A model generated the notes under the pieces. It did no database searches and was not told the origin of the DNA. It saw only the letters and a program-made list of their open reading frames with translations. The position numbers and the translations under genes are program-made. A stretch of DNA of 64,000 bases from Paenibacillus etheri (GTDB lineage Bacteria > Bacillota > Bacilli > Paenibacillales > Paenibacillaceae), in contig NZ_LCZJ02000025.1 of assembly GCF_001012825.1 (NCBI RefSeq), positions 1-64,000 on the forward strand. Direction: 5' to 3'. Below are positions 42,369 through 52,289 of the stretch, piece after piece; the stretch's first letter is position 1, and each line of letters starts with the position of its first letter.

Positions 42369-42661
42369 ATAAATCCTCCTTTACTCATTTTCGAAATATC
42401 TTATGACCAAAAAAGAAAAGTGTATGGGCGAAACACTGAGGATAAACGAATATCAGGTTGTCGTGTTGATCATTCACGTACTTACCCTGAAAATCCAAAA
42501 CTCTTGTCAAAAGAAAAAGCCGAGCGAAAAACAGGTTAAATACCTGAATCTCTTCGGCTAAACAGGGTCAATCTGTTTCATTCCACGCTAAAGTATGAAA
42601 AATTTTATCTGGAAGATCTCACATGTACAACGATGGCAATAATTCAGATTCAAGCGAAACT

Positions 42662-42702
42662 AAATAACCAGTCGCCGATAGACTACCGGCGACTGGTTAT
42701 TT
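42662..42702. terminator. Strong bidirectional hairpin terminator
   Basis: AAATAACCAGTCGCCG (42662-42677) pairs perfectly with CGGCGACTGGTTATTT (42687-42702), with A/T at both ends. It lies in the 396-base gap between the DUF1259 pair and the hypothetical gene at 42765. The rest of the gap holds only a possible plus-strand coding remnant at about 42407-42539. Confidence 0.8.
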
Positions 42703-42722
42703 TAACTTGTAAGGTGTTTTAA

Positions 42723-42753
42723 TCCCCTATCACAAACGGGGGACTTTTTTTAT
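42723..42753 (+). terminator. Small plus-strand hairpin with T-run
   Basis: TCCCC and GGGGA flank an 11-base loop and are followed by CTTTTTTT on the plus strand. No intact plus-strand gene ends here, which suggests that a gene on this strand has been lost. Confidence 0.5.
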
Positions 42754-42764
42754 TACATGTTGTT

Positions 42765-43073
42765 TCATGAAATACGGACGTATTCCTTATTCGCTGTTTC
42801 CAACATGGATTTCCAATCCGCAAACTTCGTCTCTCTAACTACATGACGATCAAAAAGTTCATCAGGGATGTCAGCAACATCTTCTTCTGTCTTTACTTGA
42901 AAGTTCCCTTTGATTACAAACTCATCAAAACTCTTGCAATTGGAATACTTACTCATAAACGCTTCATTAAACAATTTCTCGAAAGAGATGTGATTGGGAT
43001 CTTCTTGATACGTTTTCTGACCTTGTAACTCATTCATCAATTCTTCCATGGTCATTGGTTTTTGTCTTCTCAA
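42765..43073 (-). CDS. Small hypothetical protein
   Basis: A 102-residue acidic soluble protein (MTMEELMNELQGQKTYQEDPNHISFEKLFNEAFMSKYS, then FDEFVIKGNFQVKTEEDVADIPDELFDRHVVRET). I do not recognise a named family, but the pattern resembles small Bacillales hypothetical proteins of about 100 residues. The first or the seventh codon (both ATG) could be the start; AGGAG lies upstream at about 43079-43083. It stands alone, with no operon partner. Confidence 0.6.
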   Translation of the reverse strand: MRRQKPMTMEELMNELQGQKTYQEDPNHISFEKLFNEAFMSKYSNCKSFDEFVIKGNFQVKTEEDVADIPDELFDRHVVRETKFADWKSMLETANKEYVRIS

Positions 43074-43367
43074 ATTACCACTCCTAATTTTCTGTTATAG
43101 TTATAGAATATCATGTTAATCCATAAATCACACGAATCCTAAGCTTAACATAATTTTCACTATTTCACCTTTAGATTTTCACTTTTCACTTTAATAAGTC
43201 ATAAAAAACTTTATATCAGAATGAAAATATCGGCTATAACTACAATATACCACCAATTAACAAATGAATGAATCCAATTCTAGGTCAACAACGAATTGGT
43301 ATCCTTCATGAAATACATAATACAATTCCTTCTCTTTCATAGACATTGGTTCATCAATCCAAATACT

Positions 43368-43397
43368 AAAAAGGGCTCCTGATAAATACGGAAGCCC
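43368..43397 (-). terminator. Hairpin terminator downstream of the giant surface-protein gene
   Basis: On the minus strand GGGCTTCC...GGAGCCC is followed by TTTTTAG. It lies about 140 bases past the stop at 43536, with a short coding-like remnant in between. The rest of the 43074-43535 gap shows nothing identifiable. Confidence 0.65.
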
Positions 43398-43417
43398 CAC
43401 ACTTTAGCTAGAATTCT

Positions 43418-43513
43418 TTAAACAACAGTTATAAAGGCAAAATCAATTCCTACTCCTTCGAAACTTGGATCAGATGTTGTTGAACTACCTCCAGCATAGA
43501 TAGGTGTATCCTT
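43418..43513 (-). pseudogene. Short coding remnant (C-terminal-like)
   Basis: An open stretch of about 31 codons reads KDTPIYAGGSSTTSDP, then FEGVGIDFAFITVV and a stop. It has no start codon or ribosome-binding site, and a TAA sits just upstream. It looks like the tail of a small secreted or spore-surface protein, but the family is not recognised. Confidence 0.25.
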
Positions 43514-43535
43514 TTAATAAATCGCAACTCTTATT

Positions 43536-46500
43536 TCACATAATAAAGTTCAACATTTCTAAAGCACGTTTCAGCATTACTGCTGCTTGAGCGCGGCTTG
43601 CTGTTTCCCTCGGCGCGAGTTTCGTTGCCGATGTACCGCTCATAATTCCCATATCTACTCCCCATTGAACGGCTTCACGAGCAAAGCTAGATAACTGCGT
43701 CTGATCAGAATATACAACTAATGAAGTACTTAACTGATTGCTTCCAGAGCCCGTATCACCTTGCACGAGCTGAGCCGCCTTCATAATCATGACAATCATT
43801 TGCTCTCTTGTGATGAATGCGTCAGGGTCGAACTTATTGTTCCCTACCCCTTCTACTAAACCGTACTGAGCTGCTGTATTCACATCTGCTGCATACCATT
43901 TTTTTGCTGCAACATCGTCAAATACTTGATCAGTATCATTAATCAATAAACCTAAGCCCCTTACTAGCAGAGAAGCGAATTGCGCTCGAGTAACTTCACC
44001 TTCAGGATTAAAGGTTCGATCTGTTATACCGTTAACAATTAGCTTAGACGCAAGTGCTTCTATATCTGCTTGTGCCCAGTGACCTTTCAAATCATCGAAT
44101 ACTTTTTTGCCCTGCACAATGACATAAGATCCATTCGAGTGATCTTTAATCGTAGCGATTGTTTGACCATCTTTAACGGTAAATTGTGATGGCACGAATC
44201 GCATTTCTCCTGTCACCGGGTCATACTTCACTACGGTTACTTCATTAAAATTGTGAATCACTTGATCTAATACTAATGTCCGTTCCACATAGCCAAAGGA
44301 ATGAATATCGTACACCGCTTTCTTCGTTTGCAGCATTGCTGTGTATTCAATAAGATCACTTAGTCGCTTCATTCCATTATCAGAAATCATAATATCCAGC
44401 TTCTGATCATGCTCATCTCCAACGTTTTGTAAGTGTACAATAAGTATTGTATCAGCATCTACTTCACTTTGAATATCCTTGTTATTTAACATTGCAACGG
44501 GCCATTTATAGCTTCCAAATGCATTACGAATCAACAAGTTCGTATCCGGCTTACTCGTAGATAATTCAAGTAAAGCCTCCATTGGAATGCGTATATCATA
44601 ACGTCCGTAAGCTCCAGCCACTTCAATAGTTAATGTAGATCCTGCTTGTGTCGATTTTGCAAAATCTTTCACTTTTTTCGCAAACTGATTCCTATCGAGT
44701 GAGGCAGTTACACTATTTTTCGCAGTATCAATGGTTAGCTCAGATGTTCTCGGTTCATATACAGCAGGGTTCTCTGTAACAGGGAGCTCTGTAGCAGGCT
44801 TCGTAATGCCACCGGTGCTACCACTACCGTTAACACCGCCACTGTTGTTTCCTCCACTATTGTTGTTTCCTCCGTCGTTTCCTCCCCCAGAAGATTGATT
44901 AGTCATGGTAATATTCTTCTCACCTTGAACGTTTGATCCATCCATTGCGGTTGCAATTACCTTGACTGTTCCATCCTTCACTGCTGTTAGCAATCCATTT
45001 TGATCAATCGTTGCTTTATCCGTTGTGCTCACGCCATCTGCCTCATATACGGACCATTTAACAATGTGACTAGTGGCATTAGCTGGGAGCAACTCCGCTG
45101 TAAACTGCAGGCTTCCGCCTTTTACATCAATTACTGCTGAGTTATTAGCGCCAGCTATAGAGATAGATTCTACCTTTACATCATTACCACCATTCTCGCC
45201 TCCGTCAGAAGATTGATTTGTAATGGTAATATCGTTCTCACCTTGAACGTTTGATCCGTCCGTTGCGGCTGCAATTACTTTGACTGTTCCATCCTTCAAC
45301 GCTGTTAACAATCCATTTTGATCAATAATTGCTTTGTCCGTTACGCTTACGCCATCTGTCTCATAGACGGACCATGTAACCGTGTGATTCGTAGCATTAG
45401 CTGGGAGCAACTCCGCCGTTAACTGCAGGCTTCCGCCTCTTACATCAATCACTACTGAGTCATTAGCGCCAGCTATAATGATAGATTCTACCTTTACATC
45501 ATTACCACCATTCTCGCCTCCGTCAGAAGATTGATTCGTTATGGTAATTTCTTTCTCACCTTGAACGTTTGATCCGTCCGTTGCGGCTGCAATTACTTTG
45601 ACTGTTCCATCCTTCACTGCTGTTAACAATCCATTTTGATCAATCGTTGCTTTATCCGTTGCGCTCACGCCATCTGCCTCATATACGGACCATTTAACAA
45701 TGTGACTAGTGGCATTAGCTGGGAGCAACTCCGCTGTTAACTGCAGGCTTCCGCCTTTTACATCAATCACTGCTGAGTCATTAGCGGTAGCTAAAGTAAT
45801 AGATTCTACACTTACAACCGTAGCTTTCCACTTCGCGTACAATATAATATTTTGATCTTCCACATGATTAGATGAAAAATCCCATTTCTCTGTTAATTCC
45901 TCATCCTTGTACCAACCAATGAATATATGACCTTCTTTTGTCGGTACTACTGGCTCTGTAATTGTGGTGCCTGATGTTACAGAAATACTTTCCACTTTGC
46001 TACCACCATTGCTGTTAAATGTTACTGTAATCTCATTGATTGGAGCTAGTCCCGTATAATACTCAACTTCAGATATATTTCCATAACCGCCATTAGGGGA
46101 CAAATAACGGATATACCGGTATGCTGTCGCCTGATCTGCAATATTCACTTCAGTCCAACCAGGAGAAGGTTTAGACTCAATCGTATACAGATCCTTAAAC
46201 CCAGCAGATTGAGACGTATTTGAACCTTGGAATTTCCCACCTATCATTCTCCATTCATTGTCTGGGCGAGAGAAATAGCGGATAACTTGGATATTACTTT
46301 CATTTGATTTGCCTAGATCTATACCAACATACTGTCCATCTGCATTTTGTGCATCAAAATGGGTACTTGTATCTCCATCCATCGCTTTATCGAATGTACA
46401 TGAGGAACAATCTTTCCATGATGGACCTGTACCGAAGACTTGACCTGATAGCTTATTTAACTGATTGCTAAGTAAAATTATAGCTTCACCCTTAACATTA

Positions 46501-49500
46501 GACCCGTCATTAGCCGTCGCTACAACTTTGACCTGCCCATTCTTAGCAGCACTCAGCAAACCACTTGCACTTATCGTAGCTTTATCAGTAGCCGTTTCGT
46601 CCAAATTAACAACAGACCATGTAACGGTTTTATTTTGAGCGTTGTCCGGAGTTAGAGCTGCCGTCATCTGTAATGTTCCTCGGTTCGTATCAATGGCGGA
46701 TTTGTCTCCATGTCCAGTCACTTGAATACCCGATACGGAAGAGTATAGATTCAAGGTAATGGCATTACCGAAAACTTGCACTTTCTCCCCTAGTCCCATA
46801 GTAATTTGCACGTCTCTAACCGTTACAACAGCTGATGGTCTATCACTTGTTTTCGCCTTTAAATGTAGCGTAAGCGAATCCAGCGATTCAATGATACCTT
46901 TAGAATCCCCTTCCAGAACGATGCGCACTTGTCCTGGTGCTATAACATCAGATGATTCAACTGAAAGACCTGCAATTAGCGATTCGGCTGAGACAAACTC
47001 AAGTAATTCCGGATCGTAAGCAATAACGGCATCTAACTTCTTAATTTTTTCCGTATCCTTCAGTCCGCTGATTACGTATGTCAAGTCGAAAGCTTCTCCA
47101 ACGTTAACCGATTCATTACCTTTTAACGCGGAGGTTAAGCCTATAGGCACAGGTTGCTGGTATAGATCATGATCTATTCTCCATTTTTGCAGCATAGAAT
47201 CATCCCATACCCCCAGATTTACATGCACTCCTTCCCCAAGCGAGAGCTGGCTTAGCTGGAGTACCAACCCGCTTTTTACATTGGTTAGCTTAAAGTAACC
47301 GTCATTTGTTGGCTCGACTTTCCATTTCTGATGATCGCCCCCTGACCAGAGACTCTGCTGTACAATAGTCTGTGCATCGCTCGATAGGTTCTGAACCTCA
47401 AGCACTTTGCCACTATTTAAATTAGTAATTTTATAAATATCTTCACTATCTAAGGGCTCAAAACCCCATTGTTGATTTGCAGCTGCCTTGAATGAAACCT
47501 TATCTTGTACTATAAAAGTTGGATTGTGTTTAACCTTCAGCGATAACCCACTACTTTTGCTGATGATCTGTGTGTTCCCACCCCCAACATCATTCAACTT
47601 CCACATCTGATTGTTCGCATTACTCAACGTTCTTTGACGTATCTCTTCTCCAGTGCTGTCGCTAAGAGAAGTTAGGGCTTTTTGGCTCGAACGGTTCACG
47701 ATGGTGAAGTAGCCATCGGATGCATCCGAAATAGACCATTGTTGATTAATATTTCCATTCTCATCCCATTCGATAATATCTGCACTATCCAAGGATGAGC
47801 CTCCAGAAACGTCAATCGCCTTTCCCGAGTTGACGTTGACGATAGAAGAATAGGTACCTTCTCGTTTCACTATTTTCCATAATTGAGCCGGATCTATCCC
47901 ACCTTGTCCTTGCCCTACTTGTGCATCATCCAGCTTCGAAGCGTCATTGACCTGCAAAAACATGTTGCTAAACGAATTTGAGAGTGCATAAGATTCGTCA
48001 GAATTAAACGTAGGCAAGCTAATTTTCACTGTAACATCTTTACCAGCTATCATTGCTAATGAACGAGTATCCACTTTCCCTGGTACCGCAGTAATAAGTG
48101 CGCCTGTTGATTCTATCTTTCCGATTCCTTTTTTGCTAGATAGTAATAGATCCTGATTAATATCGGAGTTCAAGACAGCTGTCATCGTCCCTTGACTCAT
48201 GTCCCATGAAAGATTTTTAATGGTCGTCTGGTTTCTGCTTTTTGTGCCTGAAATGCTTCCTTTTTGCCACTGTTCTGGCAACGCAGGAAGAAGTTCAATC
48301 GAATTAGCATTCGAATATACCAATGCTTCCATCAGGATAGCTGGAATCGTGATCGATGCATCCGTACAATACACACTTTGCCAATTATCATTATGTGAGG
48401 TCATTAAGCTCAAAAAGAAATAATTATCGGTAAAAAGTGGCTTAATTGCATCATAAACACCCGCACCCCGTTTAAGTCTCGCTTCAACTAGCGCGTTATG
48501 AACAAGTCCGTGTGCGGCATTTTGACCACTTTCTTGTACGCGGTTGTCTAAGGCTTTCATAGATCCCTCGAAAAGAGCAGAATCTCCTTCCTCGATTTCA
48601 TGCGCCGGCCACGCTGGATACAAATGGCTGATGTGTCGGTGATAATTTTGATCTTCAATTCCTTCCATCGCCCATTCTTTCAAAGAGCCATCTGTGTTGT
48701 ATACATAACTTGGGAGTTTGTTCAACAAACTCTCCCACCTTTGAATATCCTCAGAATGCCCACTTGCCTCGGCAACGTCAATCAGCATTTTTAGCGCATC
48801 TTTAGTCGATGCAATATCCATGGTTGCATTCGGCTGAAGTGTTGAAGATCGATTTGAGGGATAATTTTCCGGTGAATAAGTAGGAACCAGAATGTGCTTA
48901 CCGTATTTATCCATATAATCATCCGTCAAAAGCTGTTCAAAGAAATTACCCACCTTTGTCAAGTTTGTATACAGAATATCAAGTACAGGTGCCTCTCCAC
49001 CTTTACCATCAGGTATCTGGCGATTACCAAAAGTTAAATAGTACTCATAAAAAGGCATAAGAAGCCAGCTGCCTCCGGAAAGCCAATATTGACCCGGAAA
49101 GGAATCATCAGTCGTAAAATGCGTTAATGCTCCGCCCTCGCCATCCGTTCTAGGAGGGGCTAAAATCGCATTTTTGAAGCCAAAAATTCGCTCTGCGTTG
49201 AGTTCCCAGTCTGCGATTTGATTCATGATCAGGTTAAAGTAACCTTCCATGGCCTCAGGTGTATTTCCAATGTTGCCGCCGGCAATCTGCAGATTAACAT
49301 TCGCATCGGTCGTGAAATCCCCCATCCATTGCGGCATAAATTCACCTGTCCATATCCCCATCAGTCGTGGAGGACCAAAGCCACTTGATGAGATGTAAGC
49401 ATATCTACCGCTATCGAACATTTTCTCAACTAATGCTGTATTTAATTCTTGTTTGTTTTCTCTTTGCTTATCAAGAAGTTGTTCGCTCGTAAGGGAACGA

Positions 49501-50582
49501 TCTGTCAAATCCGCATTCAGATCGAGCTTGACCCTATTCATCATCTCACCATGAATTTCAGCATGTGGAGCTAGCATTTTCGCATAATCAAGTTTTCCAT
49601 TTATCGTATACTTCTCTAGAACTTTCGAAATATCCGCCAGCAATTTATCTACAAGCTTGTCATCATTAAGCTCAAAATCTTTATCCTGCCGATCAAGGCT
49701 TGTTATTAGAGCAATATGCGTTGCGCCCGAAATATTGACACGCTCATCAACAACACTTTTAATGCCATCTGTAACGATTTGGGTAACGCCTGCATAACCA
49801 CCACTTTTTAGTGGCGAATTCGCTTGTGATGTGTATTTCCCTTTTAACGATAAATAGTCGCCTTTTGAATCAACCTTTTTATTCAATGAAATTCCTGTGC
49901 TATCGAAATTCGGCATAGACTTAGCATCGATCTCCACCGTAGCACTAAAATCATTCGCTTGTGTCGGCTTTTCCATATATGTAACGATGACATTGTCGGT
50001 CCGTGACACAAAAGTTTTCCTCAGCCAATCTCCTTTCGCATCGCTCCATTGTACGCCGACCTCACCCGTTTCAAAATTGGTCCAGCGATCATAATTCGAT
50101 TGCGTACCGGACGATGTTAAGTTTAACTTAGCCTTGTAACCCGGATGAAACGAGTAGGTGTTGACAATATTCCAGTTCGCTCTACTGTCTCCTGAATATT
50201 CACGAAGCCAATTCGTCGCCGCTTGATTCGCCTTACCAGCCGCATCTTTTCCTTTATCGGCCATAACAAGATCACGAACTTCCTTCAAGACACTACTAAT
50301 ATCAGGCGCTTCGCGTACTCCGTTATTAGGTACATTAAATCTAGTGTTGTTAAAAATGAACGTGTCATTGAGAGGATCTCCATAATCCATGACCCCTAAT
50401 AAACCATTACCGCTAACCATTGCATCCTTCCACCACGTTGCCACTTGTTTGGAATGAATACCTCGCATCTCCGTAGGCTTGATGTCAGTGCTAATCGCAC
50501 GGACAACCTCAGGAGCTGTTGCGAACAACGACGTGAAGAGAGCCGTTGTAAGCCCCATCGCTATAATTCTTTTCCTCAACAT
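43536..50582 (-). CDS. Giant secreted GH95-like glycosidase with RICIN, cohesin-like, BIG2, discoidin-like, InlB-repeat and SLH modules
   Basis: About 2,348 residues. In order (approximate residues): signal peptide 1-30; GH95-like N-terminal beta domain 35-270 (MVSGNGLLGVMDYG); (alpha/alpha)6 catalytic part 340-780 (HRHISHLYPAWPAHEI, CTDASITIPAILMEAL, LLPALPEQWQKGS); RICIN/CBM13-like repeats 865-1140; cohesin-like beta domain 1155-1285; BIG2 1285-1370; discoidin-like 1380-1510; InlB-type repeat 1515-1585; three near-identical BIG2 units 1590-1895; Gly/Asn/Ser linker; a pre-SLH module 1940-2155; three SLH repeats 2160-2345. GH95 enzymes cleave alpha-L-fucose or alpha-L-galactose from plant and mucin glycans. 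The start ATG 50582 follows GGGTGA; an ATG at 50597 is also in frame. A cre box lies 155 bases upstream. It is monocistronic and cell-wall anchored. Confidence 0.88.
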   Translation of the reverse strand: MLRKRIIAMGLTTALFTSLFATAPEVVRAISTDIKPTEMRGIHSKQVATWWKDAMVSGNGLLGVMDYGDPLNDTFIFNNTRFNVPNNGVREAPDISSVLKEVRDLVMADKGKDAAGKANQAATNWLREYSGDSRANWNIVNTYSFHPGYKAKLNLTSSGTQSNYDRWTNFETGEVGVQWSDAKGDWLRKTFVSRTDNVIVTYMEKPTQANDFSATVEIDAKSMPNFDSTGISLNKKVDSKGDYLSLKGKYTSQANSPLKSGGYAGVTQIVTDGIKSVVDERVNISGATHIALITSLDRQDKDFELNDDKLVDKLLADISKVLEKYTINGKLDYAKMLAPHAEIHGEMMNRVKLDLNADLTDRSLTSEQLLDKQRENKQELNTALVEKMFDSGRYAYISSSGFGPPRLMGIWTGEFMPQWMGDFTTDANVNLQIAGGNIGNTPEAMEGYFNLIMNQIADWELNAERIFGFKNAILAPPRTDGEGGALTHFTTDDSFPGQYWLSGGSWLLMPFYEYYLTFGNRQIPDGKGGEAPVLDILYTNLTKVGNFFEQLLTDDYMDKYGKHILVPTYSPENYPSNRSSTLQPNATMDIASTKDALKMLIDVAEASGHSEDIQRWESLLNKLPSYVYNTDGSLKEWAMEGIEDQNYHRHISHLYPAWPAHEIEEGDSALFEGSMKALDNRVQESGQNAAHGLVHNALVEARLKRGAGVYDAIKPLFTDNYFFLSLMTSHNDNWQSVYCTDASITIPAILMEALVYSNANSIELLPALPEQWQKGSISGTKSRNQTTIKNLSWDMSQGTMTAVLNSDINQDLLLSSKKGIGKIESTGALITAVPGKVDTRSLAMIAGKDVTVKISLPTFNSDESYALSNSFSNMFLQVNDASKLDDAQVGQGQGGIDPAQLWKIVKREGTYSSIVNVNSGKAIDVSGGSSLDSADIIEWDENGNINQQWSISDASDGYFTIVNRSSQKALTSLSDSTGEEIRQRTLSNANNQMWKLNDVGGGNTQIISKSSGLSLKVKHNPTFIVQDKVSFKAAANQQWGFEPLDSEDIYKITNLNSGKVLEVQNLSSDAQTIVQQSLWSGGDHQKWKVEPTNDGYFKLTNVKSGLVLQLSQLSLGEGVHVNLGVWDDSMLQKWRIDHDLYQQPVPIGLTSALKGNESVNVGEAFDLTYVISGLKDTEKIKKLDAVIAYDPELLEFVSAESLIAGLSVESSDVIAPGQVRIVLEGDSKGIIESLDSLTLHLKAKTSDRPSAVVTVRDVQITMGLGEKVQVFGNAITLNLYSSVSGIQVTGHGDKSAIDTNRGTLQMTAALTPDNAQNKTVTWSVVNLDETATDKATISASGLLSAAKNGQVKVVATANDGSNVKGEAIILLSNQLNKLSGQVFGTGPSWKDCSSCTFDKAMDGDTSTHFDAQNADGQYVGIDLGKSNESNIQVIRYFSRPDNEWRMIGGKFQGSNTSQSAGFKDLYTIESKPSPGWTEVNIADQATAYRYIRYLSPNGGYGNISEVEYYTGLAPINEITVTFNSNGGSKVESISVTSGTTITEPVVPTKEGHIFIGWYKDEELTEKWDFSSNHVEDQNIILYAKWKATVVSVESITLATANDSAVIDVKGGSLQLTAELLPANATSHIVKWSVYEADGVSATDKATIDQNGLLTAVKDGTVKVIAAATDGSNVQGEKEITITNQSSDGGENGGNDVKVESIIIAGANDSVVIDVRGGSLQLTAELLPANATNHTVTWSVYETDGVSVTDKAIIDQNGLLTALKDGTVKVIAAATDGSNVQGENDITITNQSSDGGENGGNDVKVESISIAGANNSAVIDVKGGSLQFTAELLPANATSHIVKWSVYEADGVSTTDKATIDQNGLLTAVKDGTVKVIATAMDGSNVQGEKNITMTNQSSGGGNDGGNNNSGGNNSGGVNGSGSTGGITKPATELPVTENPAVYEPRTSELTIDTAKNSVTASLDRNQFAKKVKDFAKSTQAGSTLTIEVAGAYGRYDIRIPMEALLELSTSKPDTNLLIRNAFGSYKWPVAMLNNKDIQSEVDADTILIVHLQNVGDEHDQKLDIMISDNGMKRLSDLIEYTAMLQTKKAVYDIHSFGYVERTLVLDQVIHNFNEVTVVKYDPVTGEMRFVPSQFTVKDGQTIATIKDHSNGSYVIVQGKKVFDDLKGHWAQADIEALASKLIVNGITDRTFNPEGEVTRAQFASLLVRGLGLLINDTDQVFDDVAAKKWYAADVNTAAQYGLVEGVGNNKFDPDAFITREQMIVMIMKAAQLVQGDTGSGSNQLSTSLVVYSDQTQLSSFAREAVQWGVDMGIMSGTSATKLAPRETASRAQAAVMLKRALEMLNFIM
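44895..45813 (-). repeat. Three tandem near-identical 318-bp BIG2-coding repeats
   Basis: The 106-residue unit VESIxxAxANxS...SSDGGENGGNDVK occurs three times with a 318-base period (units begin near 45813, 45495 and 45177). DNA identity is very high, which marks recent duplication or gene conversion. Copy number is prone to change by recombination and to misassembly. Confidence 0.85.
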
Positions 50583-50736
50583 GTTATCTTCACCCATTTT
50601 CTATATATAATGTTAAAATAATTGTTACTGTAAAAAGGACAACATTGACCAATATGAAACTATTAGCATCTCATTGTCATCGACCCCATTTTTAATATTT
50701 AACGTTATGTTGTTGTTACCATTTATTACCGCCGAA

Positions 50737-50752
50737 ATGATAACGCTTTCAT
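50737..50752 (-). promoter_or_regulatory. cre box upstream of the giant GH95-like gene
   Basis: ATGAAAGCGTTATCAT on the minus strand matches WTGNAANCGNWNNCAW at all fixed positions. It lies in the 380-base region between tyrS and the giant gene, 155 bases before its start. It implies glucose repression through CcpA or binding of a LacI-family protein. The rest of that region is A/T-rich without another feature. Confidence 0.75.
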
Positions 50753-50911
50753 TCTAGCATTCAAGAAAAAAATCTCTATAACAATATTTAGATCATTTGG
50801 TTTTTTTATCACTCATTAAAATTCGTCTTCGAATATTTTTAGGTAACATTTTTGGATTTTTGTAGTATTTTTGGTTTTATGTTAGAAATCCAATAATTTG
50901 TACTGTTAAAA

Positions 50912-50945
50912 CAAAAAGCCTCCCTTATACATATAAGGAAGGCTT
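50912..50945 (-). terminator. Terminator of tyrS
   Basis: On the minus strand AAGCCTTCCTTAT...ATAAGGGAGGCTT is followed by TTTGTTTT. It lies 17 bases past the tyrS stop. Confidence 0.85.
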
Positions 50946-50961
50946 CTTAATATCATTTTCT

Positions 50962-52221
50962 CTAGGACAATTTTACCAAGCTGTAGTTTTTCTTACCCTT
51001 ACGGATAATGATAAACCGGCCGCCGATAGCTTCACTAGCAGTAACCTCCAGCGCTACATCGCTAACTTTCTCACCATTCATGGAGATTGCTCCTTTGGTG
51101 ATATCCTCACGTGCTTGACGCTTGGATGGCTCAATACCTAGATCAACCAACCACTCTACGATATTTTTAGATTCCAGCGTAGTTTCGTAGGTCGGCATTT
51201 CCTTGAAGCCTTGCTCGATCTCATCAGCAGTTAGGGATTTGATATCTCCACTGAACAGAGCAGCAGTAATACGTTTAGCCTGCTCCAGCAATTCTTCACC
51301 ATGAACGAATCTGGTCATTTCTTCGGCAAGAGTTTTTTGAGCTTCGCGTTTATGTGGTTCGGTCTGTACTTTTTCCGCAAGCGCATCAATTTGCTCTTTA
51401 GATAGGAACGTAAAGTACTTCAAGTATTTCACAACATCACGGTCATCGGTGTTCGCCCAGAACTGGTAAAACTCAAACGCCGTCGTTTTGTTCGGATCCA
51501 GCCAGATAGCTCCTCCAGCTGATTTCCCGAATTTTGTACCATCGGCTTTCAGCATAAGCGGGATCGTAAGTCCGAATGCCTTTGCTTCAGGTCCTTCTTT
51601 TCTGCGGATCAGATCTAGACCACTTGTAATGTTGCCCCATTGATCGGAGCCACCAATTTGCAGCTGCACATCTTCATGCTGGTACAGATGCAGGTAATCT
51701 AGGGATTGCAGGATTTGGTAGGAGAATTCCGTAAAGGAAATTCCGCTGTCCAATCTGCTCGCAACAACATCTTTGGCAAGCATCGAATTGATGCTAAAGT
51801 TCTTACCATAGTCACGTAAAAATTCGATCACATTGATTTTATGCGTCCAATCGTAGTTGTTCACCATCCGGATTTGATTGTCGCCATCTGTAACGAACAG
51901 CTTTTTCATTTGTGCGGTAAGCGCATCTACGTTAGCTTGGATTTGCTCCAGTGTCTGCAATGAACGCTCGGATTGTCGTCCACTCGGATCACCGATCGTA
52001 CCCGTAGCACCACCAATTAGCATAACCGGACGATGTCCTGCAAGCTGGAATCTTTTGAGCACCATGAACGGAATCAAGTGACCAATATGCATGCTGTCAC
52101 CCGTTGGATCTACGCCGCAGTACACAGAAACAGATTTCTGGTTGGTCAATTCTCTAAGCCCTTCGGCATCGGTTTGTTGATTGATGGCATCGCGCCACTC
52201 TAGTTCGTCGATAATATTCAT
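50962..52221 (-). CDS. tyrS: Tyrosine--tRNA ligase
   Basis: A 419-residue class I synthetase of the bacterial TyrRS type. The HIGH motif is in DPTGDSMHIGHLIPF, the tyrosine pocket in the QILQSLDYLHLYQHEDVQLQIGGSDQWGNITSG stretch, and KMSKS appears as KFGKS. A C-terminal S4 RNA-binding domain (KRQAREDITKGAISMNGEKV) binds the tRNA. It charges tRNA-Tyr with tyrosine in the cytoplasm. AAGGGGTG precedes ATG 52221. It is controlled by the T-box leader at 52290-52550. Confidence 0.97.
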   Translation of the reverse strand: MNIIDELEWRDAINQQTDAEGLRELTNQKSVSVYCGVDPTGDSMHIGHLIPFMVLKRFQLAGHRPVMLIGGATGTIGDPSGRQSERSLQTLEQIQANVDALTAQMKKLFVTDGDNQIRMVNNYDWTHKINVIEFLRDYGKNFSINSMLAKDVVASRLDSGISFTEFSYQILQSLDYLHLYQHEDVQLQIGGSDQWGNITSGLDLIRRKEGPEAKAFGLTIPLMLKADGTKFGKSAGGAIWLDPNKTTAFEFYQFWANTDDRDVVKYLKYFTFLSKEQIDALAEKVQTEPHKREAQKTLAEEMTRFVHGEELLEQAKRITAALFSGDIKSLTADEIEQGFKEMPTYETTLESKNIVEWLVDLGIEPSKRQAREDITKGAISMNGEKVSDVALEVTASEAIGGRFIIIRKGKKNYSLVKLS

Positions 52222-52289
52222 TGCCTAACACCCCTTAAATTAGTAGATATCCTATTGATGAAGTGAAACATATAAATCCTTGTATTTAA

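Noticed and set aside
42407-42539. Basic plus-strand stretch (KRKVYGRNTEDKRISG, then RVDHSRTYPENPK) in the gap before 42765
   Set aside because: It has coding-like composition and a plus-strand hairpin follows at 42723, but there is no start, no ribosome-binding site and no family I recognise, so it is not listed as a gene.
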